This document shows, in pieces, positions 1 to 5,642 of a DNA stretch of 6,909 nucleotides. A program made the translations under genes and the position numbers. Numbering within the stretch: the stretch's first letter is position 1; each line of letters starts with the position of its first letter. The notes below the pieces were generated by a model, which saw only the letters and a list, made by a program, of their open reading frames with translations, searched no databases and was not told where the DNA came from. Origin of the DNA: Geminicoccaceae bacterium (GTDB lineage Bacteria; Pseudomonadota; Alphaproteobacteria; Geminicoccales; Geminicoccaceae); contig JAPJRA010000185.1 in assembly GCA_030824835.1 (NCBI GenBank), positions 1-6,909 on the forward strand, in the 5' to 3' direction.

Positions 1-513
1 GTCGCAGAACGTCCATGGCCCGCGCGATTCCTTCACCGCCAGATCCGCCGCCAGCTCGGTGCGCAGCTCGGCGGAGAGCGTCCCCTGCAGCTTCCGCGTG
101 CAGTCGACCTTGGCGGCATTCCGGTCCCGCCCGGCCTGCACCTCGGCGGATACGGTGGTGTCGCGGGCCGCTGCCGTCCGCACCCCGGCCGGCGCCGGCA
201 GATCCTGCCGCCACACCACGCGCCCGCCCACGTCGTAGATCCTGCAGTCCTCGTTGCCGTTGCTCCGGCACAGCCCCATCGCCAGCTGGACGTCACCGGG
301 CCGGCAGCCCGTGCTCTGACAGTAGCTGTAGTAGGTGCCCCGCTCGCCGATCACGAACGCGCCGGGCTCGCCCGCATGCAGATACTTGTCGTAATGCGCC
401 TGCATCGCCGGGCTCAGCTCGATCGGCCCCTGCCCGATCGCCTCCCCGCCGCAGCCTTGCAGGAGCCCACCAGCCGCGAGAAATATCGTCACCGCCACCA
501 ATCCTGCGCGCAT
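1..513 (-). CDS. Putative lipoprotein, cysteine-rich, function unknown (3' end outside window)
   Basis: The frame is open from an ATG at 513 to the left edge (171 codons seen, no stop). GGAG lies six bases before the ATG, and an in-frame TGA just upstream (538-540) supports this start. Residues 1-20 form a signal peptide with one early Arg and a hydrophobic core, ending in a lipobox-like LLQG-C with Cys21 as the lipidation site, so an envelope lipoprotein is inferred. The mature part has paired cysteines (65, 70, 82, 90, 138, 170). Its central motif, YYSYCQSTGC followed by a Cys and then CRIYDVGGRVVW (residues 61-101), resembles a small domain I associate with secreted alphaproteobacterial proteins, with pattern YC...C...C..C.IYA...VVW. 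Its function is not known to me. The C-terminal part (residues 115-171) is polar and helical, and the end of the protein is missing. A promoter at 574-602 fits it. The reading frame is well supported; no function is assigned. Confidence 0.8.
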   Translation of the reverse strand, partial: MRAGLVAVTIFLAAGGLLQGCGGEAIGQGPIELSPAMQAHYDKYLHAGEPGAFVIGERGTYYSYCQSTGCRPGDVQLAMGLCRSNGNEDCRIYDVGGRVVWRQDLPAPAGVRTAAARDTTVSAEVQAGRDRNAAKVDCTRKLQGTLSAELRTELAADLAVKESRGPWTFCD

Positions 514-573
514 GGAATACTCCAATCCACCCGACAATCATCACTTCGGATCAATCACTCATCTAATGATTCC

Positions 574-602
574 ATAATAACGCGAAATTCTCGCAACGAC
601 AA
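574..602 (-). promoter_or_regulatory. Sigma70-type promoter of the lipoprotein gene
   Basis: On the minus strand, TTGTCG (597-602, four of six matches to TTGACA) is followed after exactly 17 bases by TATTAT (574-579, five of six matches to TATAAT). The site lies in the only AT-rich patch of this flank, about 60 bases upstream of the ATG at 513. It points at the lipoprotein gene and implies a 5' leader of roughly 50 bases. The spacer contains a short GCGA/TCGC inverted repeat. Confidence 0.6.
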
Positions 603-706
603 CGGGCGTCCCGCGATGGCCAGGCGCTCGCCGAGGCCGCGGCACGGCGGGGACGAGCTGCGGGGCGAAGCGCCGAGGCGCAGCTGACCAAGGCACAGGG
701 GCTCTT

Positions 707-880
707 GGGTTCGAACGTGTCGGCAAACGCGTTGCTGCAGGCTCATGGGCAGGTCCGTCGGGTTCGTTTCGACAAGCCCGACGGGGCATGGCTCCCGGGT
801 TCGTTCGTGCAAATTTCGGATCGGCGGTCGTCGGGTTCGTTTCGCCGGGGCCGGTGGCGACGGTGCTGCTCGGGTTCGTC
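707..880. repeat. Interspersed GGGTTCGT repeat array
   Basis: GGGTTCG begins at 707, 760, 797, 833 and 872, with a further outlying copy at 1090 (GGGTTCGGTCG). Spacings between neighbours are 53, 37, 36 and 39 bases. Two flavours alternate: GGGTTCGTTTCG at 760 and 833, and GGGTTCGTTCGTGC or GGGTTCGTCCGTGC at 797 and 872. This gives a higher-order period of about 73-75 bases. The sequences between the cores are not conserved, so this is neither a simple tandem repeat nor a CRISPR. The strand that matters and the role are unknown. Confidence 0.6.
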
Positions 881-1040
881 CGTGCGCCGAAGCGAGTTGG
901 CACGCGCATCGTGACCGCGGCATGCGGGGCTGCTGGTCGATCCGGATGGGCCGGCATGAACATGGCGGGAGTCACTCGCTGAAAGGGATGCAAGGATCCT
1001 AGCACGTATCGGCCTTTATTCCTATTCCGATCATGGCTGG

Positions 1041-1065
1041 TGCCGCCGATGTTAATCGGCTGGCA
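1041..1065. repeat. Hairpin upstream of the Excalibur gene
   Basis: TGCC-GCCGAT, a GTTA loop, then ATCGGC-T-GGCA form a ten-pair stem with a single bulged T. No T-run follows on either strand, so it is not a typical intrinsic terminator. It could be a leader structure or a protein-binding inverted repeat. Confidence 0.4.
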
Positions 1066-1120
1066 GCGTTCTTCAGGCAGATTGCGCTCGGGTTCGGTCG
1101 ACCAGCGTGGGGTGTCGAGA

Positions 1121-1657
1121 ATGACGGTACCGCTTCCGGCGCTGCGGTCGGCCCGGCAGGCCGACCCCGAGCGCAGGCTGCGGCGGCTGTGCCGGCGGCT
1201 CTCGCGCGTCACGCGGCCGTTGGCGCAAGCGGATCGGTTGGGACGGCTGCGGCAGCGTGCCATGGCGGTCGGTCAACCGCTGCTGGTCGTGGCGCTGATC
1301 GCCTTGGCGGGGTGCACGACGCTGGTCCTGACCTCACCCTGGCCGCTCGGCCTGACGCTGCGCCATCTCGCGGCGGGCCTGGGCTGCCCGGTGGCCCAGG
1401 CCGTCGGCCTGGCGCCGGCGCGGCACAGCGAGCCCGGCTGGTGGATGCGGCTCGATCCCGATCTGGACGGCTGGTCGTGCGCCTCACGGCCGGGCGGACG
1501 GACCCGCGGGTTCTGGGTGCTGCGCCAGGCGGGAACGACCGCATGGCCATTCAGTCACGCCACCGGCAGGTCGGCGACCAACTCCAGTCCCAGCGGTTGG
1601 CGTTCTTCAGGAAGCCCGGACGTTGCACCCGTACGACGCAGAAGCGTTGGCCCGTAG
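1121..1657 (+). CDS. Membrane-anchored protein with degenerate Excalibur (calcium-binding-like) domain
   Basis: The predicted protein has 178 residues. An Arg-rich N-terminus (1-48) is followed by a hydrophobic segment (about 52-72), probably a membrane anchor. Residues 85-120 match the Excalibur pattern: TLRHLAA, Cys89, AVGLAPARHSEPGW, then D-P-D-L-D-G at 112-117 and Cys120. In this family the two cysteines are thought to pair, and the DxDxDG loop resembles an EF-hand calcium loop. The Glu that normally follows the last Cys is Ala121 here. ATG at 1121 is chosen because it precedes the basic segment, but its ribosome-binding site is poor. A GTG at 1040 and an ATG at 1262 are alternatives; the latter would put LALAGC-like lipobox residues near the N-terminus. 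The last ~36 codons overlap the convergent VOC gene and look non-native, so the true end may be altered. No substrate or partner is known. Confidence 0.65.
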   Translation: MTVPLPALRSARQADPERRLRRLCRRLSRVTRPLAQADRLGRLRQRAMAVGQPLLVVALIALAGCTTLVLTSPWPLGLTLRHLAAGLGCPVAQAVGLAPARHSEPGWWMRLDPDLDGWSCASRPGGRTRGFWVLRQAGTTAWPFSHATGRSATNSSPSGWRSSGSPDVAPVRRRSVGP

Positions 1658-1964
1658 GCGCCTGCATCACCACCCAGCGCTCCAGGCGGTCCACCACCGC
1701 CGCAGCCAGCTGCCCCAGGCGCTTCACGTCGGCCGGGATGTCGTCGGTCTCGATGTCGATATGGACGCGGCTCTCATGCTCCACGCGCTGGATCTCCACG
1801 ATCGGTTCGTCCGGCGGAGTCTCCAGCATGCGGTAGTTGCCGCGGCTGACCGGATGCTTCAGGTCCACCGCCCCACCCGGCGCCTCGCCCCAAAAGCGGG
1901 CGGCCGCGTCCACATCGGAGTTCCTGCAGTCGATCAGCACGGCGCAGAGGCGGGAATGGTGCAA
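1551..1964 (-). CDS. VOC-family (glyoxalase-like) protein
   Basis: The 137-residue protein has a single vicinal-oxygen-chelate/glyoxalase-like domain, mostly of the type annotated as Glyoxalase_6. Evidence is the N-terminal beta-alpha unit SRLCAVLIDC...DAAARFWGEA (4-28), the NYRMLETPPDEPIVEIQRV strand pair (43-61), HIDIETDDI (68-76) carrying the probable metal-site His69, and WVVMQAPTGQRFCVV (97-111), typical of the last beta hairpin. The substrate cannot be told; members include dioxygenases, lyases and resistance proteins. Translation probably starts at TTG 1964, because an in-frame TGA (1977-1979) closes the frame immediately upstream and family members begin a few residues before SRLCAVLID. 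A GAGAG lies about 11 bases upstream. The tail after ANRWD (residue 126 onward) is unusual and overlaps the opposite-strand gene end to end. Confidence 0.8.
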   Translation of the reverse strand: MHHSRLCAVLIDCRNSDVDAAARFWGEAPGGAVDLKHPVSRGNYRMLETPPDEPIVEIQRVEHESRVHIDIETDDIPADVKRLGQLAAAVVDRLERWVVMQAPTGQRFCVVRVQRPGFLKNANRWDWSWSPTCRWRD

Positions 1965-2188
1965 TTCGGGTATCTCTCATGCAACCACGTTGAACAGCTC
2001 ACAAGGTGGAGTGCGAGTGTGCTGGAGTCGAGCCAATGCAACCCGCCGCTCTTGCGGTTCGGGCCAAAGCGCCCAAAGCCTAGCGAACCGAAAAGGCGTC
2101 TGACCCCGTAGCCGCCAACCTTCGTTGCTCCAGATCACGACGCCAAGACATCGGCACTGGCGGACAATCTTCCATAGCGAATGCTCAT
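1965..2188. other. Gene-free stretch at the left border of the AT-rich cassette
   Basis: No credible gene is seen. A 71-codon minus-strand frame here has no family features and no ribosome-binding site of note. The stretch contains a hairpin at 2055-2090 and a weak inverted repeat CGCCA/TGGCG (2141-2145 with 2158-2162). Base composition shifts from GC-rich to AT-richer at about 2190. Confidence 0.45.
2055..2090. repeat. Inverted repeat, possible hairpin
   Basis: CGGTTCG (2055-2061) and CGAACCG (2084-2090) are perfect reverse complements. An additional GGC/GCC pairing inside (2062-2064 with 2078-2080) is offset by a three-base bulge. It lies downstream of the metalloprotease gene but has no T-run on either strand, so a terminator role is only possible. 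Confidence 0.4.
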
Positions 2189-3415
2189 TCAAAAAACTAC
2201 TCGAAAGGTTACCTTAATTGGCCATTCGTCTACTCTAATGTTGTACGTTACATCATAGTTTATTTCACTGTCCTCCGCATGCATAGTATGATCGCCTAAG
2301 CCCCATGTATCCGGGTCTTTCGACCATTCATTCTTAAGAGACGGGAGATCATCATCAGGGCCATAGTCTTGATCTCTTCCTGCCACCTCGATTATCAATT
2401 TGTCGGACGCCGACATCGGTCGAATGTCAGCAAAATCTATATATGCCTCTGCATTGTTACCAGTGAATGGATGATCTCGTACCTCTAGCGGGTCTCGGCT
2501 CCAGGATCGAATTGGAAAAAGCACCGTGGTTCCGTCCACCTGCGCGATTTTTACCGAGAACGACCACAAACTCTCAAGTTCATCGTCAGATGAAATTTCA
2601 TCAGAGCTATAATTCACCTTAAGCGATCTAAATAGCACTCCAAGTCTAGGTTGTTTATCTTCCACAAATCCAAACACCAACCGTCTTGCTTGCACCAAAG
2701 TACGCCTTGCCAGAGGCGAAAAATTCTCAGGAGACTGCGCCAGTTCAGCTTGTTTAGATGATACACTGGAACCCAGGCCATACGGAAACATTAAGTTGCT
2801 CTTATCTGCATTGTGGATGGGTTGGTTGGGGTCCCTGTTTAGATCAGAATCATCGTTCGTCCATACACCCTTCGTAGGTGTCTCTCGGGTAAAAATTGCA
2901 TGTCCCAGTTCATGAGCTAACGTACGGCCATCAGCTTTATCTGTAAGAATGATAATATGAAGCGGCTTGTCATCGGTTGTTTTTACTTGAGGAAAGTAAT
3001 ACCTGTGACAACCAGTACTTCTGCCGTCGCGCAAGAAAGACCCTGGAATATAAAATACCGCAACAGACTCCGCCAGATTTTGACCCCGACTTACAAGCTT
3101 CAGTAATTGCTCTGCGAATGCATCAGAGAATGGACAAGCAGTTTGTGCCGCCAGATTCTCAACACTGATGTCTATGGGTTCCGATGGTCGCAATGTAGCA
3201 GAAGTCTCTATATAAACGGCTTGAATGTTCACTTTAGCCTGCGACCAAATCCTAGCCGCCTCTTGAACGTGAGCAATGACGTCCTTTTCATGAAAAGCCC
3301 TCTCAGAGCGGACCAATATATAGATACATACATCAACAGCTAAACCCCATGCTGCAAATTCAATGTGGCCCGGGGGTGTTGGTAAGTCCCAAAAGTTCCT
3401 ATCTGTGCTGCTCAT
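2189..3415 (-). CDS. Putative zincin-type metalloprotease (HELGH, Met-turn)
   Basis: The 408-residue protein has no signal peptide or membrane segment. Its N-terminal half looks like a zincin fold: DVCIYILV strand (28-35), VIAHVQEAARIWSQAKVNIQ helix and strand (46-65), VAVFYIPG (118-125), HIIILTD (153-159), then the active helix TLAHELGHAIF (165-175). This gives His168 and His172 as zinc ligands and Glu169 as catalytic base. A third ligand six residues on, as in classical metzincins, is absent. His201 in PIHNADKSNLMFPYG is a likely substitute, with Met209 in a NLM Met-turn and a following SSKQAELAQSP helix typical of metzincins. Residues 250-408 are rich in beta strands and acidic loops (SSDDE, YGPDDDLP), probably a beta-sandwich. 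AGAGG stands nine bases before the ATG at 3415. It is probably co-transcribed behind the GVxG gene. Peptidase activity is inferred; the substrate is unknown. A toxin or effector role is possible but unproven. Confidence 0.75.
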   Translation of the reverse strand: MSSTDRNFWDLPTPPGHIEFAAWGLAVDVCIYILVRSERAFHEKDVIAHVQEAARIWSQAKVNIQAVYIETSATLRPSEPIDISVENLAAQTACPFSDAFAEQLLKLVSRGQNLAESVAVFYIPGSFLRDGRSTGCHRYYFPQVKTTDDKPLHIIILTDKADGRTLAHELGHAIFTRETPTKGVWTNDDSDLNRDPNQPIHNADKSNLMFPYGLGSSVSSKQAELAQSPENFSPLARRTLVQARRLVFGFVEDKQPRLGVLFRSLKVNYSSDEISSDDELESLWSFSVKIAQVDGTTVLFPIRSWSRDPLEVRDHPFTGNNAEAYIDFADIRPMSASDKLIIEVAGRDQDYGPDDDLPSLKNEWSKDPDTWGLGDHTMHAEDSEINYDVTYNIRVDEWPIKVTFRVVF

Positions 3416-3455
3416 GATCCATATCCTCTGCGGTTAGGCATCAGGCGAACGGATG

Positions 3456-4661
3456 TCATGCCTGACCATTCAATCGGGTGCCCAACAAAACCTGAGACCA
3501 ACTCGCAACGGCGCTTTCGTCGCTTGATTTCACACAAAACCAGAGTGTGCACTCGCCCGTAGAGTCAGAGATACAAAGCAGATCGCCGCCGTGACCGTCT
3601 TTCGGTAGTAGCGGTCCCTTCTCCTTTGTGCTGATCTCCTTTGGAGAAACGGATACGGGCGCCGGATAGACAATTTTCTGCATATGAGGGACAAGAAGAA
3701 TTTGCGCCGAGTGCCGGGCGTAGAATGCCCCGCCACGAGCAGTAACAGTACTGCCAAAGCCGTAAACTCCAAACTGCCCTGCACTCTCCCCGTACACGCC
3801 GTGCGCCGCGTCACTATATCCTGCGACTCCAGTGCCCTGCTTACTTTTTCCACTAATGCCAGAAATATTACCCTCACCGTAAACGCCATTGCCAACAGTC
3901 TTGATGAAGGGAGGTATGGTCGTACCGCCGGCCAGCCCGATTACACCAGCTGCCGCCTGACCCGCCAGGGCTTCCGGAACCTCCACACCACCTCGTCCTA
4001 GCACACCCGGACCTGGCGACCTGGGCCCTACATCAGTAAGCTTGGGGTCACCGCGCTCATTGATCTCGCCCATATCAATGGAGTCGACTTCCATTTCTGC
4101 GCCCTGCCCGTAGACGCCGACGCTGCCAGTGTCCTCCAGGGGCGGGATTGGTTTGCCATGCCCACCGGCGAGGCCGACGACGCCAGCAGCATGAGGGAGA
4201 CGCAGCGTGTTGAAACTGGTTTGACGGCCCCCTTGCCCGAGAACTCCCGTGCCTGGCGGAGCAGTCGCCACAGGAGGCTCGGTTTGAGATCCGCCAATTC
4301 CGTGGACACCAATTCCTCCCATTCCAATGTTCCCATTACCTATGCCCAGAACACCGGTGCCCTGATTAGTGCCACCATTCCCTATAACTCCAATACCTCC
4401 GGCATCTCCTCTTTGTGCGGCACTATAACCCCAGGCCATGATCCCATTTATAGTGTGCTGCGGATGATAGTCGCCGTCAAGAAAGTCGCCTGGATCTTCA
4501 CCTTGAAGATTCTGCGCTTCACGAACGATTAATATAGCATCTCCGTTGAAATCATCGCCATCAGATGAGTCTGTACGGCGCGCCCAGATTTGGGTCCAGT
4601 CGAAGGCATAATTTATCTTACCAGCTTCCAACTCATCGCCACTGTCCCATGATCCCGCCAT
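3456..4661 (-). CDS. Glycine-rich GVxG-repeat protein, probable beta-helix/fibre with LWFC tail module
   Basis: Using ATG 4661 the protein has 401 residues. GGAGGAG lies just before this ATG, a near-perfect ribosome-binding site, so an in-frame GTG at 4685 is less likely. Residues 1-85 are an acidic, non-repetitive head. Residues 91-301 carry twelve GVxG motifs (GVIG, GVLG, GVHG, GVYG and so on), a pattern expected for a stacked beta-helix or trimeric fibre. Two ~54-residue blocks (135-190 and 215-267) are recognisable duplicates. Residues 329-353 form a Pro/Lys-rich linker. The C-terminus (357-393) has GGDLLCIS...TLWFCVK...SWSQVLLG, like terminal modules with GDL...LWFC...W that I associate with fibre-like repeat proteins. 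No signal peptide is seen. It probably leads an operon with the metalloprotease 40 bases downstream. Adhesin, carrier or structural roles are all possible. Confidence 0.75.
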   Translation of the reverse strand: MAGSWDSGDELEAGKINYAFDWTQIWARRTDSSDGDDFNGDAILIVREAQNLQGEDPGDFLDGDYHPQHTINGIMAWGYSAAQRGDAGGIGVIGNGGTNQGTGVLGIGNGNIGMGGIGVHGIGGSQTEPPVATAPPGTGVLGQGGRQTSFNTLRLPHAAGVVGLAGGHGKPIPPLEDTGSVGVYGQGAEMEVDSIDMGEINERGDPKLTDVGPRSPGPGVLGRGGVEVPEALAGQAAAGVIGLAGGTTIPPFIKTVGNGVYGEGNISGISGKSKQGTGVAGYSDAAHGVYGESAGQFGVYGFGSTVTARGGAFYARHSAQILLVPHMQKIVYPAPVSVSPKEISTKEKGPLLPKDGHGGDLLCISDSTGECTLWFCVKSSDESAVASWSQVLLGTRLNGQA

Positions 4662-4773
4662 CGCCTCCTCCCCCTTTCTACACACTCGGCAGGCCGCCTA
4701 AACGACTGAAACCTGCAATACCGAAACAATTGCGCAAGTTCCGATTCGCTTAATTGCAACCTACTATCGGCGG

Positions 4774-4802
4774 ATAATGCGCCGCGATCCCGAAATTAGC
4801 AA
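4774..4802 (-). promoter_or_regulatory. Candidate promoter of the GVxG/metalloprotease operon
   Basis: On the minus strand TTGCTA (4797-4802) is followed after 17 bases by CATTAT (4774-4779), each with four of six consensus matches. It would leave a leader of about 105 bases before ATG 4661. The match is moderate and could be chance. Confidence 0.3.
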
Positions 4803-4870
4803 GGCTTCGCAGGCTAAGCGGTCTGGCAGGCTAAGAGGGTTCGGACTCATTACGGAGATTCGTTCGTTCG

Positions 4871-4884
4871 GCCACGATCGTGGC
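4871..4884. promoter_or_regulatory. Perfect 14-base palindrome, possible operator
   Basis: GCCACGATCGTGGC is its own reverse complement. It sits in the divergent region, about 140 bases before the PhnB-like gene and 210 before the GVxG gene, as a regulator-binding site might. No regulator gene is in the window. Confidence 0.35.
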
Positions 4885-4928
4885 GTCCTGAATTCGAGTC
4901 AATCACTACCCGTGCGAGATGGTCGCTT

Positions 4929-4964
4929 CCAAGATGGAGATCGAGTGTTTGCCATCTATCTTGG
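4929..4964. repeat. Inverted repeat upstream of the PhnB-like gene
   Basis: CCAAGAT (4929-4935) is matched by ATCTTGG (4958-4964). An alternative pairing with CCATCT (4952-4957) would extend the stem with a bulge. It may form a leader hairpin; no clear terminator or riboswitch features are seen. Confidence 0.3.
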
Positions 4965-5021
4965 ACGAGAGCGGATGGGAAAACCAAGCCGAACCCCGTC
5001 CTCAGAGAAAAAGGAACGCCC

Positions 5022-5495
5022 ATGGCCAAGAACACGATCTGCCTCTGGTACGATAAGGACGCCGAGGCCGCGGCCCGCTTCTACGCGACGGTCTTCCCCG
5101 ACAGTGCGGTGCAGGCGGTGCATCGTGCCCCCGCCGACTACCCATCCGGCAAGGCGGGCGACGTGCTGACGGTCGAGTTCACCGTTGTGGGCGTCCCTTG
5201 TCTCGGCCTCAACGGCGGCCCCACCTTCCAGCACAGCGAGGCCTTCTCGTTCCAGATCGCCACCGACGACCAGGAGGAGACCGACCGCTACTGGAATGCC
5301 ATCGTCGGCAATGGCGGCCAGGAGAGTGCCTGCGGCTGGTGCAGGGACCGATGGGGGATCTCCTGGCAGATCACGCCGCGCGTGCTGACCGAGGCGCTGG
5401 CGGCGGGCGGCGCCGAGGCCAAGCGCGCGTTTGAGGCCATGATGACCATGACGAAGATCGACGTCACCTTGATCGAGGCGGCGCGGCGCGGTTGA
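5022..5495 (+). CDS. PhnB-like VOC-family protein (3-dmu-9_3-mt domain)
   Basis: The 157-residue protein is full length for the PhnB-like/3-demethylubiquinone-methyltransferase-type VOC family, which despite the name are not proven methyltransferases. Family marks in order: TICLWYDKDAEAAARFY (5-21), LTVEFTVVGVPCLGLNGGP (49-67, usually FNGGP), EAFSFQI (73-79), QEETDRYW (84-91), CGWCRDRWGISWQITP (104-119) and the C-terminal AMMTMTKIDVTLIEAA (139-154). It is presumably cytoplasmic; substrate and activity are unknown. AAGGA at 5011-5015, six bases before the ATG, fixes the start. Codon use and GC match the chromosome rather than the neighbouring cassette. A nucleotidyltransferase remnant begins right behind the stop. 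Confidence 0.88.
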   Translation: MAKNTICLWYDKDAEAAARFYATVFPDSAVQAVHRAPADYPSGKAGDVLTVEFTVVGVPCLGLNGGPTFQHSEAFSFQIATDDQEETDRYWNAIVGNGGQESACGWCRDRWGISWQITPRVLTEALAAGGAEAKRAFEAMMTMTKIDVTLIEAARRG

Positions 5496-5637
5496 GGCTG
5501 TGAGACGTCTGGCGGCGCGGCACGGCGTGCGCAATGTGCGCGTGCTCGGGTCGGTGGCGCGGGGCGAGGCCGATGCGGCCAGCCAGGCCGGCCTTCGGCG
5601 CACACTGCGCGTGCGGCGGGACGCCGTGCCCTTGTAG
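5494..5637 (+). pseudogene. Internally deleted remnant of a minimal nucleotidyltransferase (MNT/MntA-type)
   Basis: The frame through GTG 5500 reads EAVRRLAARHGVRNVRVLG, then GSVARGEADAAS, which is the N-terminal part of a minimal nucleotidyltransferase with its GSxARG nucleotide-binding motif. In intact members this is followed by SDIDLLV with the catalytic Asp pair. Here the frame jumps from AAS directly to GLRRTLRVRRDAVPL and stop (TAG 5635-5637). That matches the usual C-terminal end of the family (GLR..IRDRVLREAVPL). The centre, perhaps half of a ~95-residue protein, is missing, including the catalytic DxD. No start with a ribosome-binding site is evident. The partner HEPN (HepT-type) gene is absent. 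It lies five bases after the PhnB-like gene and just before the end of vapC. It is probably a relic of a former HEPN/MNT toxin-antitoxin locus. Confidence 0.7.
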
Positions 5638-5642
5638 GCGCA

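Larger units (their letters stand above)
603..1120. other. Gene-free stretch between the lipoprotein and Excalibur genes
   Basis: I see no convincing coding frame here. The open frames on both strands give low-complexity Arg/Pro/Thr-rich translations, as expected from GC-rich non-coding DNA. The stretch holds an array of GGGTTCGT-type repeats (707-880, with one more copy at 1090) and a hairpin (1041-1065). No promoter for the rightward gene stands out. Confidence 0.5.
2189..4661 (-). other. AT-richer two-gene cassette, probably horizontally acquired
   Basis: Both genes are on the minus strand, separated by 40 bases, and use far more A/T-ending codons than the flanks. I find no integrase, transposase, flanking direct repeat or tRNA gene in the window that would mark the ends. 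The limits given are gene limits, not proven insertion borders. Confidence 0.55.
4662..5021. other. Divergent intergenic region with palindrome and repeats
   Basis: This 360-base gap separates the minus-strand cassette from the plus-strand PhnB-like gene. It holds a candidate promoter for the cassette (4774-4802), a ten-base direct repeat GCAGGCTAAG (4809-4818 and 4826-4835), an eight-base palindrome TTGCGCAA (4730-4737), a fourteen-base palindrome (4871-4884) and a hairpin (4929-4964). No gene is supported. AAGGA at 5011-5015 is the ribosome-binding site of the gene at 5022. Confidence 0.5.

Noticed and set aside
700..725. tRNA T-loop-like GGGTTCGAAC
   Set aside because: The flanks do not form a T-stem, there is no acceptor or anticodon arm in place, and the motif is explained as one of the GGGTTCG repeats.
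707..880. CRISPR array
   Set aside because: Repeat cores are only 8-14 bases, imperfect and of two forms, and there are no cas genes.
559..1263. Long minus-strand open frame (234 codons)
   Set aside because: Its translation is Arg/Pro/Thr-rich low complexity, it crosses the repeat array and the start of the Excalibur gene, and it has no family motif. It is a GC-rich artefact.
1977..2192. 71-codon minus-strand frame downstream of the metalloprotease
   Set aside because: It has no recognisable domain, no convincing ribosome-binding site, and crosses the composition boundary. Kept as non-coding.
2189..4661. Insertion sequence or integrative element
   Set aside because: No transposase, integrase, terminal inverted repeats or target-site duplication could be found around the AT-richer genes.
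4662..4685. GTG start at 4685 for the GVxG protein
   Set aside because: The extra residues are encoded by the purine-rich ribosome-binding site itself; ATG 4661 has ideal spacing.
4956..5603. Minus-strand 215-codon frame opposite the PhnB-like gene
   Set aside because: It is a mirror frame of a well-supported VOC gene and shows no domain of its own.
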